A DNA stretch of 64,000 nucleotides, taken from assembly GCF_014203325.1 (NCBI RefSeq), contig NZ_JACHIV010000001.1, positions 1,551,501 through 1,615,500 on the forward strand, written 5' to 3'. The stretch's first letter is position 1, and each line of letters opens with the position of its first letter. This document shows, piece by piece, positions 43,547 to 52,116 of the stretch. The notes under the pieces are model-generated. The model saw nothing but the letters and a program-made list of their open reading frames with translations, was not told where the DNA came from and did not search any database. This DNA comes from Saccharopolyspora gloriosae (GTDB lineage: Bacteria > Actinomycetota > Actinomycetes > Mycobacteriales > Pseudonocardiaceae). A program made the translations under genes and the position numbers.

Positions 43547-44793
43547 CCGCGGGCCCGGGGCGCGCCCTGCCTCTGCTCGACACCGGCGGGTGGGGCCGCG
43601 TCGCGGTGGTCTCGGCGCACCCGGATGACGAGAGCCTCGGCGTGGGCGGCCTGCTGCAGGTCCTGCGCGAGCAGGGAACCCGGTTGGACCTCGTGGTGGC
43701 CACCGATGGGGAGGCGGCCTACCCCGCGCTCGACGAACGGGGGCGCCGGGAACTCGCCGCCACCCGGCGCCGGGAGCTGCACGCCGCGCTGGAGGTGCAC
43801 GGCATCGACGAGTCGCCGGTGTGCTGGCTGGGGTTTCCCGACTCGGAGCTCGCGCAGCACGAGGACGACCTGGTCGAGCAGCTGCGCGGGCTGCTGGTCG
43901 ATGCCGACGTCTGCCTCGTCCCCTGGCCGGGGGATCCGCACCCCGATCACCAGGCGATCGGCCGCGCCGTCCTCCGCGCGGCGCGGCCCTCGGCGCGGGT
44001 GTGGGGCTACCCGATCTGGGCGTGGCACTGGAAGGACGGGCCCGCCTTCCCGTGGGGCGATGCGGCGGAGCAGCCGCTGAATCCGGTGCACCGGCAGCGG
44101 AAGGCCGCCGGGCTGGCCGCGTTCACCTCGCAGACCGCGACCGGGCCGAACGGGGAAGACCCCGTCCTGCCCGCCGACGTGCTGGCGCACTTCGCGGGGG
44201 AGCGCGAAGTGCTGTTCGCGCAGCCCCGCCAGGGCACCCCGCCGGAGCGATTCGCCGAGCTCTACGACTCCCACGCCGAACCCTGGGACGTGCACTCCTG
44301 GTACGAGCGGCGCAAGCAGCGGCTCGCCGTGGCGTGCCTGCCCGAACCCCGGTACGCGACCGCGCTCGAACCCGCGTGCGGCACCGGTGAGCTCACGCGG
44401 TTGCTCGCCTCCCGCTGCGACCGCGTGCTGGCCTCGGACGCCGACGGCGCCGCGGTGGAGCGGGCCCGCGCCAAGCTCCGCGACCACCCTGCGGTCCACG
44501 TGGAGCAGCGGGCGCTGCCGGGGCGCTTCGGGCGCGCGGAGGTGGATCTGCTGGTGTGGAGCGAGATCCTCTACTACCTCGGGGACGACGCGCTGACCGA
44601 GACCATCGGCGAAGGCCTGCGGGCGCTGCGCCCCGGCGGCGACGTGCTGGCGGTGCACTGGCGGCACCAGGCCCACGACGCGCCGCACGACGGCCCCGAG
44701 GTGCACCGCAGGCTCGACGCGCATCCGGAGCTGGTGCCCGTGGCGTTCTACGCCGACGCCGACTTCCTCGTCTCCGCGTTGCGGCGCCGATGA
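43543..44793 (+). CDS. Bifunctional PIG-L deacetylase / SAM methyltransferase
   Basis: 416 residues, two domains. Residues 1-230 are a PIG-L/LmbE zinc deacetylase: VVSAHPDDESLGVGG (AHPDDE at 25-30), DGEAAYP, and PWPGDPHPDHQAIGRA with the second metal His. Residues 240-416 are a class I methyltransferase of NodS type: ELYDSHAEPWDVHSWYERRKQRL, LEPACGTGELTRLLA, SDADGAAVERARAKL and WSEILYYLGDD. The fusion implies sequential de-N-acetylation and methylation of one amino sugar. Coupled by 4-bp overlaps to both neighbours. Confidence 0.9.
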   Translation: MTAGPGRALPLLDTGGWGRVAVVSAHPDDESLGVGGLLQVLREQGTRLDLVVATDGEAAYPALDERGRRELAATRRRELHAALEVHGIDESPVCWLGFPDSELAQHEDDLVEQLRGLLVDADVCLVPWPGDPHPDHQAIGRAVLRAARPSARVWGYPIWAWHWKDGPAFPWGDAAEQPLNPVHRQRKAAGLAAFTSQTATGPNGEDPVLPADVLAHFAGEREVLFAQPRQGTPPERFAELYDSHAEPWDVHSWYERRKQRLAVACLPEPRYATALEPACGTGELTRLLASRCDRVLASDADGAAVERARAKLRDHPAVHVEQRALPGRFGRAEVDLLVWSEILYYLGDDALTETIGEGLRALRPGGDVLAVHWRHQAHDAPHDGPEVHRRLDAHPELVPVAFYADADFLVSALRRR

Positions 44794-45533
44794 GCGGCGA
44801 AGTGGACGCCGTCGCGGTGGTCGTTCCGGCGCACGACGAGGCGGCGACCGTCGAAGCCTGCGTGCGCAGCGTCATCGCCGCCGCGCGCCGCTCCCGCCTG
44901 CGCCTGCCGGTGTCGGTGTGCGTGGTCGCCGACCGCTGCACCGACGGCACCGAACGCCTCGCGCGGGACGCGGGGGACGGGTTCGACCGGTTCGCGACCG
45001 TGCCCAGGGCCCGGCCCCGACCGCTCGGCGACGTGCGCAACCTCGGCGTCCGGTGCGCGAGGGCGCTGCTGCCGCGAGTGCGCGCCGAGCGGCTCTGGCT
45101 GCTGCACACCGACGCCGACGGCACGGTGCCGGTGACGTGGATCGACGACCACCTGCGGCACGCGTTCGACGGAGCCGACGCCGTGGCCGGGCGGGCCGAC
45201 GTGCAGGACTACAGCGCGATCACCGTGCGCGCGCAGCACCGCTACCAGGAACACGTCCGACGCGGTGAGGACCGGTTCACGCATTCCCACGTCTACGGGG
45301 CCAACCTCGGCGTGCGCGCGGACGTCTTCCGCGCCGTCGGCGGCTTCCCCGAGGTGTTCACCGGCGAAGATCACGGCCTGTGGCTGAAGCTCGCCGAAGC
45401 GGGGGCGGCGGTGCGCCAACCGAACGACGTGCGCGTGCGCACCAGCGGGCGCACCCGAGGGCGGGCGCCGGGTGGCTTGGCGGCGCTGCTGCGGACGTTG
45501 ACTTGCGAGGGAACGATCAGCTCGCCGCGTTGA
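44790..45533 (+). CDS. Family-2 glycosyltransferase
   Basis: 247 residues from an ATG overlapping the previous stop (ATGA). The GT-A fold starts VAVVVPAHDEAATVEACVRSVIAAA, with VADRCTDGTERLAR, a DxD-like motif in LLHTDADGTVP (DAD), NLGVRADVFRAVGGFPEVFTGEDHGLWLKL, which holds the acceptor/ED catalytic region. No membrane segment, so cytoplasmic. Third gene of the trio; probably builds the glycan or glycolipid on which the deacetylase/methyltransferase acts. Confidence 0.9.
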   Translation: MSGEVDAVAVVVPAHDEAATVEACVRSVIAAARRSRLRLPVSVCVVADRCTDGTERLARDAGDGFDRFATVPRARPRPLGDVRNLGVRCARALLPRVRAERLWLLHTDADGTVPVTWIDDHLRHAFDGADAVAGRADVQDYSAITVRAQHRYQEHVRRGEDRFTHSHVYGANLGVRADVFRAVGGFPEVFTGEDHGLWLKLAEAGAAVRQPNDVRVRTSGRTRGRAPGGLAALLRTLTCEGTISSPR

Positions 45534-45587
45534 CCGGGACGGGCCGCGTCCTCGGGAGCGCGGGGTGGTTCGCGACCGAGCGCTCGG

Positions 45588-47234
45588 TCAGTACGTCGTG
45601 ATGCGCAGCGATTTCATGCGCGCGTAGAGGGTCGTGCGCGACATGCCCAGTTGCTCGGCCGCCCGAACCTTGTTGCCGTCCGCGGCCTTGAGCGCCGTGA
45701 CGATCACGTCCCGCTTCGCCTGGTCCAACGCCGTCAACGGGTGCTCCGGCGAGGTCGCCCGGTACTGCTCGGGAAGATCGGCCACCGTGAGCGCGCCGAC
45801 GGACCGTTGCCGCGTCAGGTGGTGGATCACGGCCTTGAGCTCGCGGAGGTTCCCCGGCCACGACTGGGCGGCGAGTGCTCCGATGAGGCTCGGGGTCATG
45901 TGCAAAGCCCGATCGGGGGCGATCTCGCTCATCATCGTCGCGGCCAGGCTGGGAATGTCCGTGCGCCGGGCCGAAAGCGGCACGAGTTCTTCGCGGATCA
46001 TCGCCGTACCCGCCAATGCCGCCGCGCGGCCGGTGAGCCCTGAGATCGGTCCCGCTATGAACATCAGATCCGGTCGGCCGTCGTGATCGACCCAGTTGAC
46101 GACGAGGTCGAGCAATTCGTCGGGGAGCAGGTCGATGCCGTCCACGCACACCGTCCCGTTCGGACGGCGCATCGCCCTCTCGAACTCGGCGGCCCATTCG
46201 GCGTGCCCTTCCAGCAAGGCCGCGCCCGGCCGCATGACCCTCAACGGGGGCTGCTCGGCGGCCAGCTCGCGCGCTCGGGTCGACCGGCCGGTTCCCGGGA
46301 CTCCGGTGATGAGGCGGGGAGCGCCGACCTCCTCCAGCCGCGTCCGGGAGCGACTCCGCACGGCCCGTGCCCGATCACCGCTGACCCGGTCCACCCGCAC
46401 CAGCGCGCCGCGGCGGGCGTTGCCCACCCGGGAGATCTCGATGCTGACGGGGGCGCCTGATTCGAGCGTGAGCTCGAAGGTCTGCTCTTCGCGCTGCACC
46501 TCTTCCAGGAGGGCGCGCAGCAGCGCGACATCGCTGGGGCCGAGCAGATCGTTGGCCGCCTGGTTCGACAGCACGATGTCCTCACCGATGGCGACTATCG
46601 CCCGCCGCCGCAGGCCCGCCGCGCCCTGGAACGCCTGCAGCAGGTCCTTCTCCGAGGTCCGGCTTCCGTCCAGCAGGCGCTGCTCGATGTCGTGGGCCGC
46701 GCGGGAGATCAACGGCGGCAGCAGGGGGCTGGCCTGGTCGGTGATCGCCGTGATGTCGAGGACTCCTTCGATGCGCTTGGTCAGCGGATGCCTGATCGGA
46801 TGGCCGTAGCAGCTGAAACCTTGCAGGGACTTCGCGAAGTGCTCGCGTCCGTTGATGCTGATGGCCTGCCGGATGGCCATCGCGGTGCCCAGCGCGTTGG
46901 TGCCGATCGTCTCCTCGAGGAGACTGGCTCCCGGAACGAGGGCGAGCGAGTCCAGGCCGCTCTCGACACGTGGATCGTCGAACCACCGGCGCACGACGCG
47001 GCAATCTCGATCCACCAGCAGGGTCGAGTAGTTGCTCCCCCGCAGGCTCTGCTCCAGATCTTCCAGCACCGGGGCCGCGCCGACCAGCAGCGAGCTGCGC
47101 GGATCGATCTCGTGGGCGACCGTCTTGAACTCCGCCGACGGGTCGAGCCCGGCCATCTCCACTCGCCGCCAGGACATCGCGATGTCCTGGCGAACTCGTG
47201 TGCCCGCAGGTCCAACGCACCAACGTGGGTCCAT
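45588..47234 (-). CDS. AcoR-like GAF-AAA-Fis transcriptional regulator
   Basis: 548 residues. N-terminal RQDIAMSWRRVEMAGLDPS is the AcoR-family SWxR motif; a GAF domain follows (LLVDRDCRVVRRWFDDP, LLEETIGTNALGTAMAIRQAISINGREHFAKSLQGFSCYGHPI). Next is a degenerate AAA+ module with Walker A GVPGTGRST and a weak Walker B (TVCVDGID). The C-terminus is a Fis helix-turn-helix: KAADGNKVRAAEQLGMSRTTLYARMKSL. No GAFTGA loop for sigma-54 contact is visible, consistent with actinobacteria lacking sigma-54. ATG at 47234, GAGGGA upstream. Divergent from the molybdenum hydroxylase it likely controls. Confidence 0.88.
   Translation of the reverse strand: MDPRWCVGPAGTRVRQDIAMSWRRVEMAGLDPSAEFKTVAHEIDPRSSLLVGAAPVLEDLEQSLRGSNYSTLLVDRDCRVVRRWFDDPRVESGLDSLALVPGASLLEETIGTNALGTAMAIRQAISINGREHFAKSLQGFSCYGHPIRHPLTKRIEGVLDITAITDQASPLLPPLISRAAHDIEQRLLDGSRTSEKDLLQAFQGAAGLRRRAIVAIGEDIVLSNQAANDLLGPSDVALLRALLEEVQREEQTFELTLESGAPVSIEISRVGNARRGALVRVDRVSGDRARAVRSRSRTRLEEVGAPRLITGVPGTGRSTRARELAAEQPPLRVMRPGAALLEGHAEWAAEFERAMRRPNGTVCVDGIDLLPDELLDLVVNWVDHDGRPDLMFIAGPISGLTGRAAALAGTAMIREELVPLSARRTDIPSLAATMMSEIAPDRALHMTPSLIGALAAQSWPGNLRELKAVIHHLTRQRSVGALTVADLPEQYRATSPEHPLTALDQAKRDVIVTALKAADGNKVRAAEQLGMSRTTLYARMKSLRITTY
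47167..47192. repeat. 26-bp perfect palindrome inside the AcoR-like gene
   Basis: Arms CGCCAGGACATCG and CGATGTCCTGGCG abut with no spacer. It encodes RQDIAMSWR, residues 15-23, so it overlaps the conserved SWxR motif. It starts about 40 bp into the coding sequence and could be an autoregulatory site or a translation-controlling hairpin. Confidence 0.8.
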
Positions 47235-47575
47235 CTGGTCGGGTCCCTCCACACAGCGGCATCGGTGTGCTCGTCGACACACAAGGTAATAACCGCCGCG
47301 AACTCGACCTGTCCAGACTTTGAACGGAGTTCTCTTCGCATCGCAGGCGGGGGAGCCCGGTGGGGCGGGCGGGGAGCGCGACGCTGGACCGATTCTCCCG
47401 TGATCCGCATTTGCGGTGCCTTGATCCACTGTGGCCCGCATTTTCGGAAGTCGTTCCATGGTCCGGGAAACGCGCTGATCGCTGTACAGAACTTGAACAC
47501 CCGCGCGAGTGATCCGCCGCCGATACTCGCGGGTGCCACGCCAACGGTGTGACGTGGCGCACTAGGGGAGGCGGA
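47235..47575. promoter_or_regulatory. Divergent promoter region between the AcoR-like gene and the molybdenum hydroxylase
   Basis: 341 bp with no gene. It contains less GC-rich patches (ACACACAAGGTAATAACCGCC near 47277) likely to hold promoters. Apart from the palindrome just inside the regulator gene I see no strong dyad. Confidence 0.5.
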
Positions 47576-49909
47576 ATGTCAGAGCGTGCAACAGAACGGC
47601 ACCGCGCGCAGGAAACGGGCATGGCAAGGCGGAAGTTCCTCGGATACCTGGTCGGGGGCTCCGGTCTGGTCGCCGCGGCCAACGTAGGACTGCTCGGTTC
47701 GCCGCCGGAGGCGGCGGCAGCGGTACCCACCGCGCCCGTTCCCGCCGAGCTCGCGGACCTCAACGACGTGCTCAGCGCAGCCGCGCTGCCCACCTCGCAA
47801 CTGATCACCGTCGAGGTGCACGAGGACGGCACCGCGTCGTTCGAGCTGCCGCGGGCCGAGGTCGGCCAGGGCATCACCACCTCGATCGCGATGATCGTCG
47901 CCGAGGAGCTCGAACTGCCGCTGGACAAGGTCGACGTATCGCTGGCCCCGGCCCGCCCGGAGTTGCTGTTCAACCAGCTCACCGGTGGGTCGAACACCAT
48001 CTTCGCGATGTACACCCCCGTCCGGGTCGCGGCGGCCATCGCCAAGGGGGCACTGCTGGAAGCCGCGTCGAACCTGCTCGGCGACACCGTCGACGCGCTG
48101 CAGGCGAAGGCGGGCGAGATCATCGGCGTCGGCGGCAAGAGCGTCACCTACGGCGAACTGGTGTCGAAGGCCGCGGTGCCGCGGACGACGCCGCGGGAAG
48201 TCGTGCTCAAGCCGGTCGCCGAGTACAACGTGGTCGGCACTCCGCAGCCGCGCAAGGACGCCCGCGCGGCGATCACCGGCCAGAAGCAGTTCGCGATGGA
48301 CCTCGCGGTCGACGGCGCGCTGCCCGCGATGATCTGCCGTGCGCCGACGGTCCACGGCACCCCCAAGGCGGTGCGCAACGCCGCTGAGGTCAAGGCCATG
48401 AACGGCGTCACGCACGTCGAACAGGTCCCGACCGGTGTCGCCGTCCGGGCGCAGACCTTCGGCCAGTGCATCGACGCCATCCGGGCGCTGCAGGTCGATT
48501 GGAACCCCGGCACGGCCGAGGGCGAGTCCGACGAGTCGATCCTGGCCGAAGTCCACGGGGCGGAACTGCCGATGGTGGTGCCGCAGGTCCCGGTGCTGAC
48601 CGAGACGTTGGACTACGGCTTCGAGTTCTACACGCGCAGCGGCTCACCGCTCGAACCGAACTGCGCGGTCGCCGACATCCGCGCGGACGGTGGAACCGTC
48701 TGGGCCTCCGCGAAGTCACCGATCGCGGCGCGGGAGGAGATCGCCGCCGCGGTGGGATTGCCCGTCGACAAGCTCGTGTTCAACGTGGTCGAGGGCGGCG
48801 GTTCCTTCGGCCGGAAGCTGTTCTTCGACGGGGCGCTGGAAGCCGCGCACGTGTCGAAGGCGTGCCAGGCGCCGGTGCGGCTGATGTGGCACCGCGCCGA
48901 CGAACCCCGCCAGGGCCGCTCGCACCCGATCACCACCTCGCGCATCCGGGTCACCCGGCTCGCCGATCAGGTGCTGACCTACGAACACCGGCACACCGGA
49001 GTGGCCGTCGACCTGACGCACGGTCTCGGTGAGGCGATCACCGCCGGAGCCGCGAAGCTGCCGGTCGCGGGCAACCTCACGTTCGCCGAGACGATCTTCA
49101 CGACGACCCAGTACCTGCCGTACGACTTCGGCGTCGTCGATCAGCTGCTCCTGGAGACCGGTGCCCACGACCGGTTCCCGACCAGCGCCGTGCGCAACGT
49201 CTACTCACCGGATGTGCGTGCCGCCAACGAGCTGGTGGTCGACCGGCTCGCCGAGCGCATGGGCAAGGACCCCTACGAGTTCCGGATGGGTTTCCTGCGC
49301 GAGGAGCGCGTGCGGCGCGTGCTGGAGAAGGTCGCCGAGGAAGGCGAATGGGGCAAGCGGATGCCGGAGCACTGTGCCCAGGGCATCGCGATCCACGAGG
49401 AGTACAAGGGCGCGACGGCCTGCTTGGTGGAGATCGACTGCCGGCCGGAGACCGTGAACCGGCGGATTCGCGACGCGCGGACGGGCCCGCTGGTCACCAA
49501 GGTGACGTTCGCCGTCGACCCCGGCCTGGCCATCAACCCCACCGGCGTCGAAGCGCAGATGCAGGGCGGCATCTCCGACGGGATCGCGTTGGCCCTGACC
49601 AACTCCAGCCATCTCGCCGACGGTCACTTCCTGGAAGCCAGCTGGGACAACTCGGCTTACACGAGGCAGTGGAACACCCCGCGCGACATCCAGGTGTTCG
49701 TCATGCCGTCCGAGCATCCGCCGGGCGGCGCGGGCGAAGCCGGTGTCGCGGCGACCTTCGCGGCGACGGCGTGCGCCTACGGCCGCGCGGTCGGCGAGAT
49801 GCCGACCTACTTCCCGATCAACCACAAGGAACCGCTCCACTTCGAACCGAAGTCCTTCGTCCCGCCGGTCCCGGAGTCCCCGACCGACGGCCTCACCCAC
49901 ACCTTCTGA
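47576..49909 (+). CDS. Molybdopterin-binding subunit, isoquinoline-1-oxidoreductase type, Tat-exported
   Basis: 777 residues. The twin-arginine signal RRKFLGYLVGGSGLVAAANVG is near residues 19-40 and ends in an Ala-rich cleavage region. Xanthine-dehydrogenase-family molybdenum domains follow: LPRAEVGQGITTSIAMIVAEEL, GGSFGRKLF, PLEPNCAVADIRADG, and the terminal GGAGEAGVAATFAATACAYGRAVG whose Glu is the base of the active site. It oxidises an N-heterocycle or aldehyde outside the membrane. The 2Fe-2S subunit gene follows 17 bp downstream. ATG at 47576 with GGGAGG upstream. Confidence 0.9.
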   Translation: MSERATERHRAQETGMARRKFLGYLVGGSGLVAAANVGLLGSPPEAAAAVPTAPVPAELADLNDVLSAAALPTSQLITVEVHEDGTASFELPRAEVGQGITTSIAMIVAEELELPLDKVDVSLAPARPELLFNQLTGGSNTIFAMYTPVRVAAAIAKGALLEAASNLLGDTVDALQAKAGEIIGVGGKSVTYGELVSKAAVPRTTPREVVLKPVAEYNVVGTPQPRKDARAAITGQKQFAMDLAVDGALPAMICRAPTVHGTPKAVRNAAEVKAMNGVTHVEQVPTGVAVRAQTFGQCIDAIRALQVDWNPGTAEGESDESILAEVHGAELPMVVPQVPVLTETLDYGFEFYTRSGSPLEPNCAVADIRADGGTVWASAKSPIAAREEIAAAVGLPVDKLVFNVVEGGGSFGRKLFFDGALEAAHVSKACQAPVRLMWHRADEPRQGRSHPITTSRIRVTRLADQVLTYEHRHTGVAVDLTHGLGEAITAGAAKLPVAGNLTFAETIFTTTQYLPYDFGVVDQLLLETGAHDRFPTSAVRNVYSPDVRAANELVVDRLAERMGKDPYEFRMGFLREERVRRVLEKVAEEGEWGKRMPEHCAQGIAIHEEYKGATACLVEIDCRPETVNRRIRDARTGPLVTKVTFAVDPGLAINPTGVEAQMQGGISDGIALALTNSSHLADGHFLEASWDNSAYTRQWNTPRDIQVFVMPSEHPPGGAGEAGVAATFAATACAYGRAVGEMPTYFPINHKEPLHFEPKSFVPPVPESPTDGLTHTF

Positions 49910-49926
49910 TTCGAGGGAGCGCACTG

Positions 49927-50403
49927 ATGTCCACACACACCTTCATCGTCAACGGCGAGTCGGTGACCGTCGACGTCGACGACAAGGAGCGCATGCTCTG
50001 GGTGCTGCGCGACGTGCTCGGCATCCGCGGACCGAAGTACGGCTGCGGGATCAACGTCTGCAAGGCGTGCACGTCGCACATCAACGGCAAGGCGTTCAAC
50101 CCGTGTGCGGTGCCCGTCGGCGACCTCGAACCGACCGATGAGGTGACCACGATCGAAGGCCTGCCCGACACCGTGGGCAAGGACCTGCACCCGATGCAGG
50201 AGGCATGGCTGGAACACGACGTCGCGCAGTGCGGCTACTGCCAGCCCGGCCAGATCATGGCCGCCGTCGCGAAGGTGAACCAGGCGCGCGCCGAAGGCCG
50301 CGAGATCGACGACGCGCTGCTCGACGAGATCCGCAACGTCTGCCGGTGCGGCACCTACTTCCGCATCCGCCAGGCGATCAGATCGGGCGCCGAGAACATG
50401 TGA
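49927..50403 (+). CDS. 2Fe-2S subunit of the molybdenum hydroxylase
   Basis: 158 residues. The plant-type ferredoxin cluster is seen as CGINVCKAC plus a fourth Cys in NPCAV, and the second cluster domain as CGYCQPGQIM and CRCGTY, as in IorA/CoxS. It transfers electrons from the molybdenum centre. It has no signal peptide, so it should be carried through the Tat pore with its partner. No third FAD (medium) subunit is present, fitting the two-subunit isoquinoline oxidoreductase layout with an external acceptor, perhaps a cytochrome. Confidence 0.93.
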   Translation: MSTHTFIVNGESVTVDVDDKERMLWVLRDVLGIRGPKYGCGINVCKACTSHINGKAFNPCAVPVGDLEPTDEVTTIEGLPDTVGKDLHPMQEAWLEHDVAQCGYCQPGQIMAAVAKVNQARAEGREIDDALLDEIRNVCRCGTYFRIRQAIRSGAENM

Positions 50404-50414
50404 CCTGGCCACGG

Positions 50415-50462
50415 CACGGCGGTGGTGGACGGCGGGGCGCCGCGCGGTTCACCACCGCCGTG
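50415..50462 (+). terminator. Hairpin terminator of the molybdenum hydroxylase operon
   Basis: Arms CACGGCGGTGGTG and CACCACCGCCGTG (13 bp) with a 22-nt loop, beginning 12 bp after the 2Fe-2S gene stop. Confidence 0.7.
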
Positions 50463-50696
50463 TTCTCGCGCTCCCGCGGCAGCACGAGCCCCGTCGGTGC
50501 TGCCACCGGCGGGGCCGCGTCGCGGCGGGTCCGAACGCGACTCCCGGCTGCTGGCGGGGCCGTGCGGGACGAGGCGCGGTCGTCGGTTGCTCTGATCGGT
50601 TGGTGTGCGGGCGATGCTGCGGCGAGGGTTTATTTTGGCACCGGATGTCATTAACGTCGTGGCTGCCGTCACACCCGACCCGAGGGGCGATCCGCG

Positions 50697-51869
50697 ATGA
50701 GCAACGGTTGGTTCGAGAGCGTCGCCGAAGCCCAGCGGCGGGCGCGCAAACGCCTGCCGTGGTCGGTCTACGGGGCGTTGATCGCGGGATCGGAGAAGGG
50801 CACGACGCTGGCCGACAACCGAGCGGCGTTCGGCGAGCTGGGATTCGCCCCGCACGTCGCCGGCCTGTCCGCCGAGCGGGACCTGGCCACCACCGTGCTG
50901 GGGCAGCCGATCTCGATGCCGGTGGTCATCTCGCCGACGGGCGTGCAGGCGGTGCACCCGGACGGCGAGGTCGCGGTGGCCCGCGCCGCCGCGGCGCGGG
51001 GGACGGCGATGGGGCTCAGCGGCTTCGCGAGCAAACCCGTCGAAGACGTGGTGGCGGCGAACCCGCAGACGTTCTTCCAGACCTACTGGGTGGGCGGCCG
51101 GGACGAGATCGCGCGACGGGCCCAGCGGGCGAAGGAGGCCGGTGCGGTCGGGATGATCGCGACCACGGACTGGTCGTTCTCGCACGGCAGGGACTGGGGC
51201 AGCCCGGCGATCCCGGAGAACATGAACCTGGCCACCATGCTGCGCTACGCGCCCGAGGCGCTGCGGCATCCGCGCTGGTTGGCCGAGTTCGTCAAGCACC
51301 GCACGATCCCGGACCTGCGGGTGCCCAACGTGGACGGGCGCGGCGAGCAGGGCCCGACGTTCTTCGGCGCCTACGGGCAGTGGATGCAGACGCCGCCGCC
51401 GAGCTGGGACGACATCGCCTGGATGCGCGAGCAGTGGGACGGTCCGTTCCTGCTCAAGGGCGTGTGCCGGGTGGACGACGCCAAGCGCGCCGTGGACGCC
51501 GGAGTCACCGCGATCTCGGTGTCCAACCACGGCGGCAACAACCTGGACGGCACCCCGGCGAGCATCCGGGTGCTACCCGCCATCGCCGACGCCGTGGGCG
51601 GGCAGGTGGAAGTGCTGCTCGACGGCGGCGTGCGCCGGGGCAGCGACGTCGTCAAAGCGCTCGCGCTCGGTGCGAAAGCGGTCATGATCGGCCGCGCCTA
51701 CCTGTGGGGCTTGGCCGCGAACGGTCAGGCCGGGGTGGAGAACGTCCTGGACATCCTGCGCGGCGGCATCGACTCCGCGCTGCTCGGCCTGGGCCGCTCC
51801 TCGATCCACGAACTGGACCGCACCGACGTCGTCATCCCGCCCGGCTTCGAGAGGGCCCTCGGAACCTGA
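50697..51869 (+). CDS. mftD: FMN-dependent alpha-hydroxyacid oxidase-like protein, MftD (pre-mycofactocin synthase) type
   Basis: 390 residues. FMN-binding alpha-hydroxyacid dehydrogenase fold: VVISPTGVQAVHPDGEVAVARAAAARGTAMGLSGFASKP, FFQTYW, ATTDWSFSHGRDWGSPAIPENMNL, LLKGVCRVDDAKRAVDAGVTAISVSNHGGNNLDGTPAS (catalytic His and Lys), LLDGGVRRGSDVVKALALGAKAVMIGRAYLWGLAANGQAGVENV. The SEKG, FSHGRDWGSP and GGNNLDGTPAS segments match MftD (Rv0694-like) rather than lactate oxidase. No mftA-C, E or F genes are in the window. ATG at 50697. Confidence 0.85.
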   Translation: MSNGWFESVAEAQRRARKRLPWSVYGALIAGSEKGTTLADNRAAFGELGFAPHVAGLSAERDLATTVLGQPISMPVVISPTGVQAVHPDGEVAVARAAAARGTAMGLSGFASKPVEDVVAANPQTFFQTYWVGGRDEIARRAQRAKEAGAVGMIATTDWSFSHGRDWGSPAIPENMNLATMLRYAPEALRHPRWLAEFVKHRTIPDLRVPNVDGRGEQGPTFFGAYGQWMQTPPPSWDDIAWMREQWDGPFLLKGVCRVDDAKRAVDAGVTAISVSNHGGNNLDGTPASIRVLPAIADAVGGQVEVLLDGGVRRGSDVVKALALGAKAVMIGRAYLWGLAANGQAGVENVLDILRGGIDSALLGLGRSSIHELDRTDVVIPPGFERALGT

Positions 51870-51879
51870 CGGGCGGTTT

Positions 51880-52087
51880 TCGCCCTGGCCTGAGTAGGGG
51901 TCGGGTGGCGGAACCTCAGCGGTTTCCTCGCTGCGCCCCTGGTCGGGTGTCACAGCTTTTTCCCGAGTGGCTCCGCCACGAGGGAAAAAGCCGTCCTCGC
52001 GAGGAAACCGCTGAGAACCCGCGGGTGGTCGGCTTGCTCAAGCTGGTCGCTGCTCAGCGGCTTCGCCGCTGACAGGACGACGACCAC
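51880..52087 (+). repeat. Dispersed hairpin element, copy C (with insertion and variant tail)
   Basis: Core 51908-52022: arms CTCAGCGGTTTCCTCGC and GCGAGGAAACCGCTGAG are perfectly complementary over 17 bp, again between GCGG and CCGC. The left flank of the inner stem has 16 extra bases compared with the 99-nt copies. The tail lacks the TATGTGC hairpin and instead carries CAGCGGC-TTC-GCCGCTG inside GGTCG..CGACC, as in the fragment at 3.5 kb. It lies between two convergent genes. Confidence 0.88.
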
Positions 52088-52116
52088 GAACGCGGCTCAC
52101 CAGGAACGCGGGGGTG

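Noticed and set aside
50404-50696. A mycofactocin precursor peptide (MftA) near mftD
   Set aside because: No short frame here ends in the expected GMCGVY-like tail; the gap holds a terminator hairpin and promoter-like sequence.
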